Part shown: positions 13,920-15,792 of the stretch, piece by piece
Numbering within the stretch: position 1 is the stretch's first letter
How the letters are laid out: every line of letters begins with the position of its first letter
DNA from: Actinomycetes bacterium
GTDB lineage: Bacteria > Actinomycetota > Actinomycetes > Actinomycetales > Microbacteriaceae
NCBI GenBank assembly: GCA_023457615.1
Contig: JAEWKY010000343.1
Span: 1 to 15,792 of the forward strand
Direction of reading: 5' to 3'
DNA length: 15,792 bases
Notes under the pieces: model-generated
Databases searched by the model: none
The model's input: the letters and a program-made list of their open reading frames with translations, nothing else
What the model was told of the DNA's origin: nothing
Translations under genes and position numbers: made by a program

Positions 13920-14626
13920 CAGACCGTGTAGCTCCCCACGAGGTTCGTCACGAGGAGTCCCCAGCCGTCGACGAGCACGAAGAGCAGGATCTTGAACGGC
14001 AGCGACACCATCACCGGCGGGAGCATCATCATGCCCATCGCCATGAGGGCCGCTGAGACGACGAGGTCGATGACCAGGAACGGCACGAAGACGACGAAGC
14101 CGATGATGAACGCGGCGCGCAGCTCGGAGATCATGAACGCCGGGATGAGGGTCTGGATCGGCACCTCGCTCAGTCCCGCCGGGTTCGGCAGGCCCGCGGC
14201 ACGGCTCATGAGCGCGAGGTCCTCCTCGCGGGTGTGGGCGAGCATGAACTGGCTGAGCGGCTGGAGGGCGGCGTCGACGGCCTCGCCGAACGACAGCGAG
14301 CCGTCGAGGTAGGGCTCCACGGCGACCACGTTCACGTCGGTCAGCACGGGCCACATGATGAACAGCGACAGGAAGAGCGTGAGCCCCGCGAGCACCTGGT
14401 TCGGCGGCACCGTCGTGAGGCCGAGCGCGTTCCGCGTCATCGACAGGACGACGAAGATCTTGGTGAACGACGTCATCATGAGCAGCAGCGCCGGCGCGAC
14501 CGACAGCAGCGTGATGCCGATGAGCACGACGACGCTCGTCGAGGGCTCCCCGTTGCTCGCCGCCGTCCCGCTCCCCAGGAGACCGTCGAGGAGCCCCCCG
14601 AGATCCGTGGTGTCCGTCTCGTCCAT
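13919..14626 (-). CDS. fliP: Flagellar biosynthetic protein FliP
   Basis: This 235-residue protein is the main subunit of the export channel. Conserved stretches are clear: LLSVAPALLLMMTSFTKIFV (41-59), VVLSMTRNALGLTTVPPNQV, PFLVIDLVVSAALMAMGMMM and KILLFVLVDGWGLL near the C-terminus. Many FliP proteins begin with a cleaved signal peptide. Here the first 30 residues (MDETDTTDLGGLLDGLLGSG...) are acidic and polar with no signal peptide. The ATG at 14626 starts two bases after the fliO stop and has no clear Shine-Dalgarno sequence, so it probably relies on coupling to fliO. An upstream start in the same frame is conceivable, but I see no good candidate. Confidence 0.95.
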   Translation of the reverse strand: MDETDTTDLGGLLDGLLGSGTAASNGEPSTSVVVLIGITLLSVAPALLLMMTSFTKIFVVLSMTRNALGLTTVPPNQVLAGLTLFLSLFIMWPVLTDVNVVAVEPYLDGSLSFGEAVDAALQPLSQFMLAHTREEDLALMSRAAGLPNPAGLSEVPIQTLIPAFMISELRAAFIIGFVVFVPFLVIDLVVSAALMAMGMMMLPPVMVSLPFKILLFVLVDGWGLLVTNLVGSYTV

Positions 14627-14628
14627 GA

Positions 14629-15429
14629 CTACGAGGCGCGCGGGAGAACTTCGAGGCGCTCCGCGAGCGGAACGGCGTTCGAGTAGTCCTTCGTGTTCTC
14701 GCGGGCCGGCGTGTTGCTCAGGAACGCCGCGAGCGCGGACGTCGCGCTGGTCGGGTGGCTCTGAGCACGAGGAGCGGATGCCGAGGCCGGCCCGGTCGGG
14801 ACCTCCGCCTCGGGCGCGACTCGGATTCCGATCGCGCCGGCCAAGGTGCGGGTCATGTGCGGCAGGAGCTGCTCGCGCAGAGCGGGGACGTTCATCCGCC
14901 GTCGACGCGGCGTGGCGACATGCTCCTGGTCCCGGATCGTCGCGGAGGCGACCACCGTCGAGAGGGGGGTCCCGGTGGAGGCCTCGTCGAGGGCCTCGCG
15001 GAAGACGGCGGCGAAGTCGACGGGAGCGGGCTCGACGCCGGCCGAGGCAAGGGCCTCCTCGGCCGGCGCGGCGCCCCGGGTGCGGTCGCCTTCGGAGCCG
15101 ATCGCCGCGGGTTCGGCGATCGTCGCGGCGACGGGGGTCGCCGCGAGCACCACGGGCGCGGCGGGGGCCGGCTCGAGGACGGAGATGCCCTGCTCGGTCA
15201 CGCCGAGCACGAGCTTGACGCCGTCGATCTCGACGACGGTGATCGACGCCTTCGCCGTGAGGCGGTGGCTGCCGAGGACCTGGATGGGGCGCTTCGCGGC
15301 ACCGCCGAAGCGCGCGGCGATCGCGGACTTCTTGCCGCCGCGGGTCATCTTGCGCTGCACGAACCAGATGAGGCCGAGCACGGCGCCGAGCGCGACGAGC
15401 ACGCGGAGCGCCAGGAAGAGGGTCTCCAT
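14629..15429 (-). CDS. fliO: Flagellar biosynthetic protein FliO, long-tailed
   Basis: This 266-residue protein should assist assembly of the FliP ring. One N-terminal membrane helix (LFLALRVLVALGAVLGLIWF, 4-23) is followed by a basic stretch. A small beta-rich FliO domain (about 48-88) contains RPIQVLGSHRLTAKASITVV and VEIDGVKLVLGVTEQGISVL. The remaining 175 or so residues are Ala/Pro/Glu-rich, low-complexity and probably disordered, giving roughly twice the usual FliO length. The ATG at 15429 shares its A with the fliN stop (TGATG). The domain and its position between fliN and fliP make the call good; the tail has no recognisable fold. Confidence 0.85.
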   Translation of the reverse strand: METLFLALRVLVALGAVLGLIWFVQRKMTRGGKKSAIAARFGGAAKRPIQVLGSHRLTAKASITVVEIDGVKLVLGVTEQGISVLEPAPAAPVVLAATPVAATIAEPAAIGSEGDRTRGAAPAEEALASAGVEPAPVDFAAVFREALDEASTGTPLSTVVASATIRDQEHVATPRRRRMNVPALREQLLPHMTRTLAGAIGIRVAPEAEVPTGPASASAPRAQSHPTSATSALAAFLSNTPARENTKDYSNAVPLAERLEVLPRAS

Positions 15430-15792
15430 CAGGCGTTCTCCTCCGGGTCGAGGATGCGCGTGATGCGCACCGCGTAGTCCTGGTCGACGACGACGACCTC
15501 GCCGCGCGCGATCGGACGCCCGTTGAGCAGCACGTCGGCGGGGGCGCCTACCGAGCGGTCGAGCTCGATGACGGCGCCCGGCTCGAGCGCGAGCACCTCG
15601 CGCACGCTCATGCGCACGCGGCCGAGCTCGACGGTGAGGTCCATCGCGACGTTCGAGATGCGCCCCAGACGCGCGTCGACGGCCTCCGCGGTCGCGGTGC
15701 CGACCTCGGCGGCGCTGCGCACCGTGACGCCGAACCAGCCGACGACGCGGCCGCCGGCGCGGAGCTCGTACGCGGTGCGGCCCGGGTCGGCG
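15429..15792 (-). CDS. fliN: Flagellar motor switch protein FliN, 5' end beyond the window
   Basis: Only the last 120 residues are visible; the reading frame is still open at the right edge, so the start lies outside. The C-terminal SpoA (FliN/FliM surface) domain is clear: ISNVAMDLTVELGRVRMSVR, LALEPGAVIELDRSVGAPAD, VLLNGRPIARGEVVVVDQDY, AVRITRI. Such domains build the switch ring that receives CheY signals and docks the export apparatus. The preceding visible residues (YELRAGGRVVGWFGVTVRSA) suggest a longer N-terminal part rather than a minimal FliN. A GTG at 15722 could be an internal start but is not needed. It is the most upstream flagellar gene seen, overlapping fliO by one base. Confidence 0.9.
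   Translation of the reverse strand, partial: ADPGRTAYELRAGGRVVGWFGVTVRSAAEVGTATAEAVDARLGRISNVAMDLTVELGRVRMSVREVLALEPGAVIELDRSVGAPADVLLNGRPIARGEVVVVDQDYAVRITRILDPEENA

Noticed and set aside
1..15792. Search for CRISPR repeats, tRNAs, rRNAs, insertion sequences and attachment sites.
   Set aside because: Nothing seen by eye that supports any of these; the window is almost fully packed with protein genes.

Overview
The window looks like chromosome from a flagellated, high-GC actinobacterium, most plausibly a Microbacteriaceae-type Micrococcales. This is inferred from the strongly GC-biased codons, one apparently leaderless GTG-started gene, GTG and TTG starts, and a Gram-positive-style flagellar locus that ends in csrA. 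I see no tRNA, rRNA, CRISPR array, insertion sequence or phage gene.

The left half (about 27-8629) is a small-acid uptake and catabolism island. On the minus strand, read right to left, it holds a D-erythronate-dehydrogenase-like gene (denD), an AMP-forming acyl-CoA ligase, and a three-gene NitT/TauT-type ABC importer (ATPase, permease, lipoprotein). Divergent from denD is a GntR/FCD regulator, followed by a four-carbon acid sugar kinase of the DUF1537 family. A classical SDR dehydrogenase converges on the kinase, with four bases between their stop codons. DenD and the kinase belong to the known tetronate pathways. Their usual partners OtnI (isomerase) and OtnC (decarboxylase) are not in the window, and the CoA ligase and ABC importer are unusual company.

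The island's distinctive signal is a paired TTCGAA element (TTCGAA-N12/13-TTCGAA). It lies in front of the importer, the ligase and the kinase, with one-mismatch versions in the denD/gntR gap and in front of the SDR. All eight TTCGAA hexamers I found are in these intergenic sites. In the importer and kinase copies a -35 hexamer sits between the two halves, one base before the second half. This suggests one regulator, possibly the local GntR protein, represses the whole island.

The right half (8690-15792) is one tightly packed minus-strand flagellar operon, transcribed right to left: fliN (cut by the window edge), fliO, fliP, fliQ, fliR, flhB, flhA, a FlhF-like gene, csrA. Junctions are overlaps or gaps of no more than 18 bases. 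It encodes the switch-ring component FliN, the whole export gate (FliPQR, FlhB, FlhA) with its assembly factor FliO, and the post-transcriptional regulator CsrA. The gene between flhA and csrA looks like an FlhF homologue that keeps the N-terminal domain and overall layout but has lost the P-loop, so it is probably a GTPase-dead derivative.
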